64,000 nucleotides of DNA from Simmondsia chinensis (GCA_018398585.1 JAGTTD010000018.1:12531501-12595500), one strand, 5' to 3'. Counted from the first letter of the stretch, positions 10,516-22,500 are shown. Notes: generated by a model not told the origin, from the sequence alone. Made by a program: numbers and translations.

Positions 10516-11052
10516 GATCTCACTTATAGTTCTCAAACAGAGGCTACAATCAATCTAAAAAATTGCTGTAGCAAACCTAACTTCGATCAAAGTAAATCAA
10601 AGCAATATAAGCAACACAACCTTAACTTCAGTGAAAGCCAATTATAATCACAACAACTTGGACAATTTAGCAAGGGATCCACCAAGTTCAGCGTGATCAA
10701 TTCAATTATAGCAAGCTAAACCAGATTTATAGTAGTAGCTCACAAGAGAATCCTCAACTTGCACTACACCTGCGTTCTTGATCAATTCACGTAAGCTGAA
10801 TCAAGGATTCCACTAATTAAACTGGATCAGATGCAATCTGATATGAATTCTTGCTATCTAAGTTTACTTCAGCACAATTGCAACTGCTGCAATTGATCAA
10901 TACGATTTGGATGTAAATTCAACTATATTGAGTGTAAAACCATGAGGATCAATCTATTCAAGCAAGTCTTGATCGGTTAAGCTCGATTCTGATCAAATGT
11001 ACTTCGATTAATAGATTGATACCAAATTTAACTTGATTTGTAATCAAATCAA
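10516..11052 (-). other. E2 untranslated leader
   Basis: About 540 AT-rich bases lie between the PBS and the gag start, with no open frame of note on the coding strand. They hold repeated GATCAATT/TTGATCA words. This is the usual place of the packaging signal, although none can be identified by eye. Confidence 0.6.
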
Positions 11053-11065
11053 GGCTCTGATACCA
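11053..11065 (-). promoter_or_regulatory. E2 primer binding site (initiator tRNA-Met)
   Basis: GGCTCTGATACCA on the plus strand is the complement of TGGTATCAGAGCC, the usual plant LTR-element PBS matching the 3' end of initiator tRNA-Met. It lies two bases from the LTR end and marks the right-hand LTR as the 5' LTR, so transcription runs right to left. Confidence 0.92.
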
Positions 11066-11067
11066 AT

Positions 11068-11511
11068 TATTATGATTCAAGCTAAAGCTTGATCATAACC
11101 TAAAGATAGTAGAGGAATTTAAGAGTATGAGATGAGGAAGAAGTGAAAGGAGATGAGAATTAGGGAGAAATAGAGATGAGAGGAAAAAAAACCACACACC
11201 ATTCATTCCACAAATGAGCTGATTACAAGAGGAGCTACCAAGTTATACTACTTGGCTCCTATGTCAGTTAAAACTAGGTACATTGCACTTGGACACCCTC
11301 CTTAACTTACTTAACTACCTCCTCACATAGCCAGCTGCCACTCTTGACGAAGAATACCACCACTTGACCAATTGTAGCTAACTAATAGCCTAACAACAAC
11401 TAATAGCAACTAATAGATCATACTCAAGGTTATTACATGAAGTATTAAGCTCATATGTGCTTATTATTATAGCATCTAATACTACTTAACCCTCTTATCT
11501 TTATCATGACA
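11068..11511 (-). repeat. 5' LTR of E2
   Basis: 444 bp, colinear with the copy at 8240-8674. The terminal dinucleotide next to the PBS reads TA instead of TG (11068-11069), a mutation that may impair integrase recognition of that end in any templated copy. The hairpin next to the PBS is at 11070-11099. Confidence 0.9.
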
Positions 11512-12303
11512 TATTTTGCATTATTTTGTGAGTTTAAGGACTGCTTTGCTTGAGACCATCATGAGATGCTTGGCCTAGGCATAAAAGTGGTTTAGCATAG
11601 GTTTTCTATCAAGCTGGGCTTATGGCCAATCATTCAGGCCTAGAGAAGGATGTCCCAAGAAGTAATTCATTTGGTCAAAGAAGAGATTAAGCGACTCTTA
11701 AAGGCCAAATTCACCAGGATTTCCAGGTGTGTTGAATGGTTGGTAAACATTGTTCCTATCATAAAAAAGAATGAAAAAAAATAGAGTTTGTATTTATTTC
11801 GAAGATCTCAATGCAGCCACCCTGAAGGATGAATACCAAATGCCATAGTTAATGTGCTTATTGATTCAACCTCAAGGCGTGAGGTCTTATCATTTTGGAT
11901 GGCTATTGTGGATACTACCAAGTTATGATTGCTTTGGAGGACATCCATAAGACAGCATTTAGGTGTCATGGGTTAATAGGGACCTTGAGTGGGCGATTAT
12001 GCCATTCGAATTGAAAAAAACTGGTGCCAGCTACTAGAGAGCCGTGAACATGATCTTTCATGATCTTATTGGCAAGACCATGGAAGTCTACATAGATGAC
12101 AACGTAATCAAATCAAAGTCCCAAGCTAAACACTTAGAGGACTCAAGAGGGGCGTTGCTTATAATGAGGGGCCATAACATGAAGATGAACCCGTTAAAAT
12201 GTGCCTTTGGTGGGCGCATTGGGAACTTACTTGGTTTTTTAGCACACCAAAGGGGCATTAAGGAGGATATTAACAAGACTATGGCCATTCGAGAGGCCAA
12301 ACT
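11512..12303 (+). pseudogene. Reverse transcriptase of G1, fingers and palm (Tat/Ogre-like)
   Basis: The plus strand continues the G1 pol right after the E2 TSD. It contains the EFKDCFA block, the Lys/Glu-rich fingers, VEWLVNIVPI, CI-like and Asp-rich palm segments (several stops), and the open block 12044-12303 with the catalytic motif YIDD at 12089-12100. After that come MNPLKCAFG and LLGFLAHQRGI, the thumb entry typical of Tat/Ogre RT. Frames shift at least twice before 12044. The enzyme would copy element RNA into DNA; this copy is dead. Translation stops at EAK where copia C1 inserted and resumes at 32254 with PPSKK. Confidence 0.85.
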
Positions 12304-14208
12304 TGTTGAGACGTATTTTAAAAATATTTCCTAAATTAATCTAATTAACACAGCAAAACGATTTAAAATTTCTAATTTTAAACTTACTAACGACTTAGAA
12401 TTCTTAATTCTAAATCACAGATTTAAAATTCCTAATTTTAAACCTACATTCATAATAATAATATAAATACCTAGCATAATGAATACTGTAAATAAATAGA
12501 AAAGCGAAAACTGAAAGAAAAAGACAGAAGAAAACTCGAATGTAGGCTGCAGTGTCGCTCCAAGAAATCACCGAGACCGCGAGACCTTCACGCAATATCC
12601 TCCGAACACCCGGAGTGTGCGCTCTGAAAAATATTAAATAGAGGAGAACTTTCAATAGAAATTTCTCCTCTTTTAGTTCTCCAAAAGTCAACACTTTCAG
12701 AAAACTTTTTAATTTTAATTAATTTCAATGCTAAATCTTAATTCCAAGACCCTATTTATAGTAGGCTACTGGACTGAAAAAATGTCAAATTTTCGATGTG
12801 GTACGCATGTAAAATAATAAAAACAGTGTCATTTTTAATCGAGCATCTCCGTGTTTTTGACCTGTCACCGCTTCTCACGTGTTAGACACGGATTGGTCCG
12901 TGCCCACAGGCCCGGATTGCTACTTGGGTTGGCACAATGAGCAACGCATCACCCATCCTCACGCACGTGGATTCGCAACCCTGCCAGTCCCAGTGTGACA
13001 TGTGTCGTGCCATGATTGGCTGTGCGCGTAAGTGCGCTGATCACTGCGTTGTTCAAAATTTTTGTTTTGTTTTCCACATATAAAAATTTATCTCATTAAT
13101 TTTATTTTGTATTTTTAGCTTTGCTCATAATGTTTTACAAAATTAAATTTACTCATCTCATAAATTCCTTAATATTTTTCTGATGGTGCAAAATCAGAGG
13201 CTTGCACAGGGAACTCAGGGACAATTTAAATCTATCGCCAAAGGGGTTAAAACTCATTATCATCTTATGATAATATTTGATTACCATTTAAGAGCATTTA
13301 ATTCTACTAAATAAATCATATTGCACTCCATATATAAATTATTTATTTAATAATTTTCAATTTGTAATTGAACGATCAACCCCTCTATTTGATATCCATG
13401 AGAAGTAATAATTAAAACTACCATCATTATACTGTTCACCACTTCTCCTTAAGTATCCAACTCGCCCTTTTTGAATAATTCTATGGCATGCGAATACATT
13501 CTTCGTATCAATTCTAGTGACGAACACTAGGAATACTTTGGCCAAAGATTTCAAATTTTTCAAACACTTATGAATCTACTTAAGGGGACATCTATATCTC
13601 ATAAAAGACTATAGACTCCATGTTGACTATTTTGTTCCTTCTATATTTCATGTAGTCACTCAACATACGTAGACTATAGGTCACTATACATGGCCTCACT
13701 TTGAGTCAATCAAAGTGGCAAACACTACGTGCACGAGTTCAAGAGAATCTCTGGATTTAGATTATCACCTAATCACAAAGAAATATTTATGTTTGATAGC
13801 AGTACATAAATAAACAATTACGGTGGTCCAGCTCAATATTCCAATCTTATTGATGAACAGTAACTACAATACTTCTAGATCTCTATCCACATGACCTAGA
13901 TAAGCCATCTAAGGTATCATGTTATAGTTTTATCAGACAAGTTGTCCAAAACTCATCACCGACTATGAACTTACTTTGACAACATGTCATGATTTTGATT
14001 TAAGTCTATTCATGACTCAATCTCATTAACCACTTAAGCAAAACTATGACCCATCGTATTGGACTACGTCCATCTCATGGAGCGTTTTAGAAATAATCAC
14101 ATGCATATTCTACCCTTAAACCATAATCAGATATAAAATAGATAAAACAATATTATTTATTAATATTTAAACAAAAATAGTTGGGTTTTCAGGACAATGG
14201 TTCCAACA
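12304..14208 (-). repeat. 3' LTR of C1
   Basis: 1905 bp, TGTTGAGACG to GTTCCAACA on the plus strand. It is colinear with 18912-21164 over its whole length; blocks such as GATTTAAAATTTCTAATTTT and GGTCACT recur in order. A minus-strand TATA box (complement TATTTATAG at 12753-12761) marks the promoter. Confidence 0.85.
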
Positions 14209-14222
14209 ATCTCCCACTTATC
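14209..14222 (-). promoter_or_regulatory. Polypurine tract of C1
   Basis: ATCTCCCACTTATC on the plus strand reads GATAAGTGGGAGAT on the minus strand, directly before the 3' LTR. GTGGGAGAT-type PPTs are standard in plant copia elements. Confidence 0.85.
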
Positions 14223-14639
14223 CTAAATCCAATTATTCCTACATTGCATAACTATCCCCTAGGGACCTATCAACTCATTGACTACGACAATTTCCATACT
14301 AATGCCTCACTGCCTCATCCTCTCGCTCACAAGTTGTGGAACTATATGGAGCCTTCGAAGTCAACAAGATTAGTTTACAACTTCTTAAGTTATTAACTAT
14401 CCAGCTTCTATAATAAACTAATTAACCAATACTAAATCACTTTACACTTAACCATCTAATGACTCCTACTCCTAGGGTAAACATAAATTCTAGCGTCAGA
14501 TGTCAAGAATCCTTAAATGTCATGTCCAAACTATAACAACCAACATCCTTTCTTACAATCTTGCAAAAGCTTGAGACATTTGATTTATCCTAGGTCTTTT
14601 ATTTTTGAAGTAATTGGACAGTCAAATCTTTAACAGCTT
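14223..14639 (-). other. C1: RNase H region and 3' end, unreadable
   Basis: Position between PPT and RT makes this the expected RNase H segment, but no motif (TDAD, ADSTTEAE, CDN-like) can be read in any minus frame. A 71-codon plus-strand frame (14181-14396) is not supported by anything. It is either strongly mutated or deleted. Confidence 0.4.
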
Positions 14640-15320
14640 AATCCAATTCTATACCATTCTTAATGAGTAGAATGCAATCCTCAATGCATTACTTAGAAAG
14701 TCGCTACTTTCTTATTATGTCACTTGCACTCCTATGGTTCATTAACCATTTGGTCAAACCCATAGGATTTGATGATCATCATCAAATTTGTTATTCAATG
14801 ATGAAGATGCTAATTTAAATCTATAAATGGACTTCCTTAGTTTGGATACTATATGCTCCTAATATTTGGCAATAGACTTGTCTGGTTGTATCATACACTT
14901 ACGTCCCTTACGATGACCATTAAGAAATCATTGTCTTGACTTCCATTTGTCATATCTCATCATAATGAGATACAATGGACAAGACTATCCTTATGGTTTT
15001 AAGCATAGAAATTGGCCAGAAGGTCTTACTATTGATAATTCCTTCTTATAGTGTATAATCCATTGTCATCAATCTTTGCCTTGAAGGTCTCTACCTTCTC
15101 ATCCACTCCTCTTTATGTCTTGTAGATCCATTTTGATCCAATCTAATTGATTTAATGCCTTCCAGAGCCTCTGCAAGTTTCCAGACATTGTTAGAATACA
15201 TTTACTCCAATTAGCGCTTATTGCCAGGACGCATTGGTCTGCAACTATATCCTTAAGGGCTCCATTGCAGTCTTGAGGTTCAGATTTATAATCATGCTCA
15301 ACCATTAAGGCTTATTAAAT
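14640..15320 (-). pseudogene. Copia reverse transcriptase remnant of C1
   Basis: Minus translation, allowing stops and frame changes, gives the copia RT order. A EPQDCNGALKDIVADQ block (entry to RT) is followed by DLQDIKRSG, then IRIVLSIVSHYD, WQMEVKT, FLNGH, MIQPDKSIAKYQEHIVSKL and RKSIYRFKLASSSLN. The last resembles the RSIYGLKQASR motif of copia RT. The YVDD active site, which should follow near 14700, is not readable. Without these blocks the element would look like a noncoding large retrotransposon derivative. Confidence 0.65.
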
Positions 15321-17109
15321 GAATATATCAAATGCCTTGATCATCCTCCCACTACACTGAGGCTCCCATGTTTTTAGTGCAATTTAAGATTAGCTTTAGT
15401 ACACATCAAATGCATCAACCAAAACTTAGTTGTATCATACCGTTAAGACATAGTATCTCATATTGTCGAATTTGTTAACACAAGCTTATTATTACCTATT
15501 AATTAAACTTTCTGCACAACTAACCTTTTGGTATGTAAGATTGGTTCATCATATGAACATTACCAATATTCAATAACATATTATTGAACCTTTCTGCAAC
15601 ACTTTGCAGTAAGGAAAAACTAAGAGCTCTCCTGAAATCCACCACCTTAATCTTATTGAAGTGACTTGAGTCATCAACTAAAAAGAAACATGATTAAATA
15701 CTTATAGCGTCCTCCCGCGCGAACAATCATTAGTTCACAAACATTTTGTGAACAAGGTCAAGCAGCTCAATGGCTCTATTGCCTTTATTCTTAGAAACTC
15801 TTTAGGTCACCACTCATTCAAACATGATTGGTAGACTGGTTATCATTTTGAATCTAGCGATCTTAAAGATCACCTCGAACTAGTCTTTGAATCATATTAG
15901 ACTAATGTGACCTAAGCTTAAGTGCTACTAATAGCTATATCATCTTCAAGAAGATCTTCTTATCATGGTAATGTAGCCTAGCTTGTATCAAACATAGGAT
16001 TGCCACCTACAAAGTTTTGACTTAGAAATGTTTATCTATCAATATTCCTTTTAAATAAGCATTTTATTTATATATATACAAATCAGTTTATTTTCAAAAA
16101 AATAACTGAAAGCGATTTTATAAACAAAATCAGAAATAGAAATCAAATTTCTATAAGATTCAATAATTAAAATTAGAACTATGTTCCAAAAACTTAAACC
16201 ATTAATTCTTGGTGCCAAAACTGAAACTCTTGTACCAACCTTCAGGCGAAGGATACAACTTGACATCTATACTCCTTCTAGATATGATTGGTTGATCTGC
16301 AGCCCAATGGGACACTGGCGGGCTACCAACTAATCTCAACTACTACCAACAAGATATTGAATACCTTATTCTAATGGCTTTCATACCTTGGCAACAAGAA
16401 TTTATGAATTTCTAGGCAACTCCTTCTAAAACATTTTTATCACCAATCCCTTTATTTTTTAATTTTAATTTACCCTTTAGAAGTGCCTAGTTCCGTGAGA
16501 TTGTTGCTCCCACTAAGTAGACTCTTTTCTTAGTACCCATGACACCAATTTTCTCAGTCTTCGTACCTTCTCCAGTCTAAAAAACTAGTAATCGCCATTA
16601 ATCGATGCGTACTGAACTGATTAAAGGACCTCGATAGGCAAATCAGGATCATATCCTATTGAGATTGACTATCAACATTTGCATCAATAATTCCAGTTAG
16701 ATTGTAGGAGCTATCATTTCTATGACGAGCTCTTTAACTAAAAATCCTTAGCACATTCTAGTGTCAATAATTTTTCTTATGAGGTGTTCTCATGCTACCT
16801 AATAGCCCATCAAACATTTTTCTCAAAAAATGGGCATCTCTACTACAGTTTTTTTTTTCATGTATCTCATACTAGAACACATTCAATACTAATATTTGAA
16901 TCTAGCACCCTACTAACTAGCTAGCCCAACCCACTGTTCAAATATGTTCTTCCAACTTAGTAGATGCTTTAGCAGTAAACTAAAGAACAACGAGCATTCT
17001 TATATACCGAACATATATTTACTAGTGAGCTTAAGAGGACATCAATATTGACCACAACACAATATTAAATTTAAAAACAAGCAATCTAAAAAATAAAACT
17101 GTAAACAAG
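15321..17109 (-). other. C1: decayed gag-integrase region
   Basis: 1.8 kb where gag, protease and integrase of a copia element should lie. No minus-strand frame stays open beyond about 70 codons, and I recognise no zinc knuckle or DDE motif. I see nothing else in it. Confidence 0.4.
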
Positions 17110-18060
17110 TCACATAACATACATAGACATATTTCCTTATTTTAGCAAACAATCAAGTATGGAGTTCATCACAATTCCATACTAGAAAGTAGGCCATGGT
17201 GTCCCAACCAAACTACCCAATACTATCGGGTCGCATCGAGATATCAGTAAGGTAATAACTTTTCTCAATTAATTTTGTTTTCTGTAAACTCTCACTAAAA
17301 AAAATTAACACAACACTTTTCCCTTAACCTCTAAGGTCATACGACAGAGCTCCTCGGGTAGGCTAATATAGTACCTTAGTCAAGTGTATACCACTACCTG
17401 GACATCCATACAAGTCCACAAAGTACTCCACGGCAGTGTGGTCACACTTGTTTTCTTGCAGTTTAGTCTATCTCTAAGAGATCTAACCTTGTACACTGCA
17501 AATGAGTGCCTTCCGCAAGGAGTAGCATCCATCTACTATATTGTTAGACCAGTAACAGAGGCCGCTAAAATCATAGAAACTCACTCCCACTTGATTTTTG
17601 AGTAAGTGAACTTCCTAATTGCTTTAGCAGACAAAACAGAGCATGAAATCCACCTAGCAATTCCTTGATGTATGCAAGGATAACCTAACTAATCTACCCG
17701 CTACTCTCTGGCTATGGAGCCGTATCGAGTTATTAGTTAGGTGAGAACTATTCTCAATCAATAAGTTTCCTATACATAATTAACTCACAGTTCTTCCTTG
17801 GCCTCTATGATAATATCACAGTGCAACCTAGGAGTCCTATATACTATCCTAGACAAATGTGTACCATTGCCTAGACTTTGGCACAAGTTCACAAGATGCT
17901 CCACAGTGGCGTGGGTGCACCTTTTTTCCTGTACCTCAATCCATCTCGTAGAAGCCAAACCCTGTACACCGCAGATAAAACACCATCCTAAGGGAGTAAC
18001 ACTTATCCAGTATACTGTTATTCAACTCTTGAACCTCGCTCCCACTTAAAGTTTTGAATG
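17110..18060. repeat. Tandem duplication of about 480 bp inside C1
   Basis: Two diverged copies, about 17110-17600 and 17600-18060. Matching blocks are offset by 470-490 bp: CGCATCGAGATATCAGTAAG (17232) and CGTATCGAGTTATTAGTTAG (17721); CCTTGTACACTGCA and CCCTGTACACCGCA (offset about 470). Differences exceed those between the C1 LTRs as far as I can judge, so the duplication may be older than this insertion. It lies between the PBS and the expected gag. Confidence 0.75.
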
Positions 18061-18898
18061 GTAGATCTTTCTTTTAGTCTTGATTATCCCATAACCATTA
18101 TTAGAATCACATTTTAAATTTTACTTAACTATTAAATAATCCTTAATCACATTTGGTTGCCCTCCTTTATATATATATATATATATTTATTTATTTATTT
18201 AACTCTAATCTTATTAGACTTTCCAAATATTTCAACCATTAAATTCTAATCCCATTAGAACTATCTAAAAATGTAACCACTTGAGTTTTATAAATTAGTG
18301 GCTCTTAATCTATTTAAATGGCATTTATAACTAGATTATATGATCTACATTAGAATCACATTCTAAAAAAAAATTAAATAAATAAAAAATTAATTTAATA
18401 TTATTATTTACTAAAACAGTACTAACGTCTACACTTCCAAAAAAATATTTTTTTAAATGGCACATCAGCACTGAGGTCAGCGTCAGATTTAAAAAAAAAT
18501 AATTTAAATATTTTTTTAAAATATTTATTATAATCTCATTATATCAATAATTAAATCCGAACATCTAGTTATATTAGATATTCAAAATATTTAATCTTAT
18601 TAGATCTTTATCTTATCTAATCTCATTAGAATAAAATAATTTTGAAAATCTAAGCAAATGTTTAAAATCATAGTTTTGAAAGTAATAATTTACAGATCTA
18701 AATTAACCTTTTAATTCAATCGGTGTTTTAAACAATTTAAAATCGAATCAACAATTCAAACTATTATTAAACAACTTCAATAACACTTTTACGTTTTTCC
18801 TCTTCTTTTAATAAAATCTCCATTTTATTTATACGCAAATCTATTTATTATGATTTATTATGCCTATTATGTATATTATGAATGTAATTAGAAGCTGT
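18061..18898 (-). other. C1 leader, AT-rich
   Basis: AT-rich noncoding DNA between the duplication and the PBS. It includes a TA/TTTA microsatellite at 18168-18201. No gene is seen. Confidence 0.5.
18168..18201. repeat. (TA)n-(TTTA)n microsatellite
   Basis: About nine TA units followed by TTTA units within the C1 leader. Confidence 0.9.
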
Positions 18899-18908
18899 CT
18901 CTGATACC
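18899..18908 (-). promoter_or_regulatory. C1 primer binding site
   Basis: CTCTGATACC on the plus strand is the complement of GGTATCAGAG, matching initiator tRNA-Met less its first base; three bases separate it from the LTR. It makes 18912-21164 the 5' LTR. Confidence 0.75.
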
Positions 18909-18911
18909 TTG

Positions 18912-21164
18912 TGTTGGGATGAATTTCAAAAATATTCCATAAGTTAATCCAATTAATGCAGTGGAACGATTTAAAATTTCTAATTTTGAACATACTAACA
19001 ACTTAGAATTCCTAATTCTAAATCACAGATTTAAAATTCCTAATTTTAAACCTACATACCTCTACTCTAATATATTCATAATAATACCATAAATAAGTAG
19101 CGTAATAAATACTGTAAATAAATAGAAAAGCAAATACTAAAAGAAAAGGAAAGAAGACTACCTGGATGTAGACCACAGTGTCGCTATAAGAAATCATCGA
19201 GACCGTGAGACCTTCTACGCAATCTCCTCTGAACACCCAGAGCGTGAGCTCTGAAAAATATTAACTAGAGGAAAAATTTCAACGAAAATTTCTCCTCTTT
19301 TAGTTCCCCAAAAGTCCACACTTTCAGGAAACTTTTTAATTTTAATTAATTTTAATGTTAAACCTTAATTCCTGGACCCCTATTTATAGTAGGCTCCTGA
19401 GTGAAAAAATGTCAAATTTTTGATGTGGTACTAATGTAAAAAAGGAAAAATGGTGTTGTTTTGTATAAAGGAGCATCCGCATGTTTTTAACGCATCATTG
19501 CTTGCCACGTGTCTGCCGCAGATTGGTCCATGCCCACAGGCGGAGATTGCTGCTTGGGACGGCCTAGCTTGCGTCATGTGTTGCTTGCTACTTGGCCCAT
19601 CCCTAGGCACGCAGATCACGCAACCCTACCAGTTACGACGCTACACATGTCGCGTCGTGATTGGCTGGGCTTCGCTGCATTGTTCCAAGTTTTTTGTTTT
19701 GTTTTATTTTTTTCCCACGTGTTATAATTCATCTCATGAATTTTATTTTATATTTTTAACTTTATTCATCTAATGAATAATGTTTAGCAAAATTAAATTT
19801 ACTCATCTCTTGATTAAATAATTCGTCTCATGAATTCTTTAATATTTTTCTGATGATGTAAAATTAGTGGGTTGCGCAGGGACCTCAGGGACAATTTAAA
19901 TCTAGCCTCAAATGGGTCAAAACTAATTATCATCTCATGATAATATTTGATTACAATTTAATAGGACTTAATTCCACTAAATAAATTATAGTGAACTCTA
20001 AAATTAAATTATTTATTCAATAATTCCCAATTTGTAATAGTTGAACGATCAGCCCCTCTATTTGATGTCCATGAGACGTAATAATTAAAACTACCATTAT
20101 TATACTTCTGACCACTTCTCCTTAAGTACTCGACTTGTCCTTTTCGAAAAATTCTGTGACACGAGAACATATTCTTCGTATTATTCCCGTGATGAACACT
20201 AGTAATACTTAGGCCCAAGATTCCGAATTTTCCAACTGCTTGCTAATGTACTTAAGGGGACATATGTATCGCATAAGAGACCATAGACTCCATGTTGACT
20301 ATTTTGTTCCCGCTACATTTCATGCATTCACTCAACATATGTAGACTATTGGTCACTTTATAGGACCTCACTTTGAGTATATCAAAGTGGTGAGCACTAA
20401 ATGCACGAGTTCAAGAAAATCTTGGGATTTAGAGTTATTGTCTAATCACAAAGAACTATTTATTTCTGATAGCAGTGAACAAATAAACAATTCCAGTGGT
20501 TCAACTCAATGTTCCATTCTTTTTGACGAACACTAATTATGATACTTCTGGATCTCTATCCACATGACCTAAACAAGCCATCTAGGGTATCATGTTGGAG
20601 TCTTATCGGACAAGTTATCCTGCACACATCACTAACTATGAACTCGCTTTGACAACATGTCACAATTTTGATTTAAGTCTATCCATGACTTAATGTCATT
20701 AACCACTTAAACCATACTATGACATATCATATTGGACTACGTTCATCTCATGGATGTTTTAGAAAATCACATGCATATTTGACTCATAAACCTTAATCAG
20801 ACATAAAATAGATAAATAATTTTATTTATTAATATTTAAGTCTATCCGCTTGATTTTTGCTTTCTTCTTGATGTGGCTTGCTAGAGTATGTTGTTTTCGC
20901 TCTGTGTCCCGCCTTACTCATGCGTTGATGATCCCCTGCTGATAGGTCATATGCTCTATGCTACGAACCAACCTCTCAGGTTGGGGGTCCTCGGAAATAG
21001 CCTCCCATCAGGGTACCCCCTCAAGGCGGAAAGCTGCGTACACCTACCTCCCCCCCCCCCGCGGACCCTGCTTTTGCGGGAGCCCTTTGCAGGTACCGGG
21101 TTTGTTGTTGTTGTTGTAATATTTAAACAAACATAATTGGGTTTTCAAGACATTGGTTTCAATC
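18912..21164 (-). repeat. 5' LTR of C1 (with SINE insertion)
   Basis: 2253 bp, TGTTGGGATG to GGTTTCAATC. Without the 277-bp SINE and its 10-bp duplication it is 1966 bp, close to the 1905 bp of its partner. A minus-strand TATA box is complementary to TATTTATAG at 19381-19389, in the same context as in the other LTR. Confidence 0.85.
20840..21116 (+). mobile_element. Au-like SINE
   Basis: A 277-bp insertion in the 5' LTR of C1, absent from the 3' LTR, flanked by a perfect 10-bp duplication TAATATTTAA (20830-20839 and 21117-21126). The second half has the hallmarks of the plant Au SINE family: a B-box-like GGTTGGGGGTCC, GAAATAGCCTCC, AAGCTGCGTAC, CCGCGGACCCTGC, GCGGGAGCC, ACCGGG and a terminal (TTG)n. 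The first 80 bases are less typical; the element is longer than the usual 180 bp or so, so its head may be composite. Such RNAs are made by Pol III and use LINE enzymes in trans. Confidence 0.85.
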
Positions 21165-21172
21165 AAATCGCC

Positions 21173-22485
21173 TGTAGAGCACAAAATTTCGAAAGCAGTA
21201 AATGAACGAAATAAATCCACCAAAAAGTAGTATTTCTTGTATTTCTTCAGTAGAAAATGGGTACAATATTTGTACACATATGCTAATTACAAATGTATGA
21301 AAATCCTCTGATTTGATCCCCACAATACTTGATGAGTCCTTTGTTAATGGATTGGACTTGGAAACTTGAAAGAGGGCACGAGGCTTGATCGAAGTCAGAT
21401 GCCTTATCCATTGGGATTTGAGTTTTGACTTTGATCTTCCACGAAGCAGAGGGCTCATGGCTTGATGTCCATCTTGAAGAATGATTTGAGTTTTGAAACT
21501 TGAAAACTTGAAGGAGGACATGAAGCTTGATCTCAATCAAGTGATTTTCTTCAAAGTAGAGGACTCATGCCTTGATCTCCGCATTGAAGAATGATTTGAG
21601 TTTTGAAACTTGGAAAGTTGAAGGAGGACATGAAGCTTGATCTCAATCAAGTAATTTTCTTCAAAGTAGAGAGCCCATGGCTTGATCTCCATTTTGAAGG
21701 ATGATTTGGGTTCTAACTTTGAAGGTAAAGTGCATGAAACTTACCCTCTATTTCATTTGAATTTGGAGGCTTTGGAAAGGAGAGTACAAATATTTCTTTT
21801 TTATTTTCCTTGGGAGAGTATTTGGCTCCTTTGTTTTTCCCCACCCCTTTCAAATGAAGAGGGACTCCTCTATTTATAAAGGAACAGCTCTTACTTTGGG
21901 GCATGGGCTTAACTTTGCAGCAATGGGTCCGTAGCTTTAAGGCTTTACGGGCTCAAGTTTACATTGATTCCAAGGCTTTACGGGCTTAAATTTTGACCTT
22001 GGACATAGAAGTCGCTTGGGTCTACGTTCGACTTGGAATTCATTTGGGTTTAAGGTTTGACTTTAAAGTCATTTTGGGCTTGATTTGACTTGGGAGTCAT
22101 TTGGCTTGGGTTTGACTTGTAAGTCATTTTGGCTTTAGTTTCGACTTAGGCATCATTTGGGCTTGATTTGATGTGAGAGTCATTTGGATTTGGACTTTGA
22201 CTTGATAGTCATTTGAGGCTTAAGCTTTGACTTGAGAGTCATTTTATTTATGACTTGAGAAACATTTGGATTTAGACTTGGATGTCATGTTGGGCTTGAC
22301 ATGACTTGAGAGTCATATTAGGTTCGACTCGAGAAATATTTGAATTTGGACTTGGACTTAGAAGTCATTTAGAATTTTTGAGGTTGTTTGGGCTGACCCG
22401 AATTTAGTCAAAATGTTGACTTTTAGTGACTTGAACTACTTCCTTTTCGGGGTGTGCATTTAATGATAAAATTTTCATGTCTACA
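21173..22485 (-). repeat. 3' LTR of L1
   Basis: 1313 bp, colinear with 30917-32253. A minus-strand TATA box is complementary to TATTTATA at 21871-21878. The minus-strand PPT AAAGTGGGGGCAATT (complement at 22486-22500) directly precedes it. Confidence 0.88.
22005..22375. repeat. U3 array of TTGACTTnnnAGTCATTTGG-like units (3' LTR)
   Basis: About a dozen degenerate units of 25-40 bp, each built on GACTT-3 to 6 bases-AGTCATTTGG. Several are near palindromes, and TGACTTTAAAGTCA at 22058-22071 is perfect. At least six contain TTGACT. The array lies upstream of the TATA box on the transcribed strand and recurs at 31770-32125 in the other LTR, so it was present at insertion. Confidence 0.8.
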
Positions 22486-22500
22486 AATTGCCCCCACTTT

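Larger units (their letters stand above)
8240..11511 (-). mobile_element. E2: non-autonomous gag-protease gypsy element
   Basis: A complete 3272-bp LTR element on the minus strand. The LTRs at 8240-8674 and 11068-11511 differ at roughly 30 positions. A perfect 5-bp TSD TATTT flanks it (8235-8239 and 11512-11516), and a Met-tRNA PBS lies next to the 5' LTR. The interior keeps gag, zinc knuckle and protease, then jumps to a short pol C-terminus before the 3' LTR; RT, RNase H and integrase are missing. It is an internal-deletion derivative of the family represented by E5 and would need enzymes in trans to move. It interrupts the RT gene of G1. Confidence 0.92.
12304..21164 (-). mobile_element. 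C1: Ty1/copia element with long LTRs
   Basis: Minus-strand element of 8.9 kb with LTRs at 12304-14208 and 18912-21164 (the second enlarged by a SINE). The PPT lies next to the left LTR and a Met-tRNA-type PBS next to the right one. The interior is decayed; RT remnants at 14640-15320 identify it as copia. The flanks are AAACT (12299-12303) and AAATC (21165-21169). Both derive by one change from AAACC, the base sequence the G1 reading frame demands (AAA-CCG-CC), so this is a degenerate 5-bp TSD and C1 sits inside the G1 RT gene. Confidence 0.8.

Noticed and set aside
11053..11065. tRNA-Met gene fragments at TGGTATCAGAGCC sites
   Set aside because: Only the 3'-end complement is present next to LTR ends (also 39744-39756 and 58130-58142); these are primer binding sites, not tRNA genes.
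12304..21164. Noncoding large retrotransposon derivative (LARD)
   Set aside because: First impression from the lack of long frames, but copia RT blocks are readable on the minus strand at 14640-15320, so it is a decayed coding element.
21159..21536. 125-codon frame near the L1 LTR
   Set aside because: It overlaps the LTR terminus and has no recognisable domain; a related but different frame in the other LTR shows no conservation of a product.
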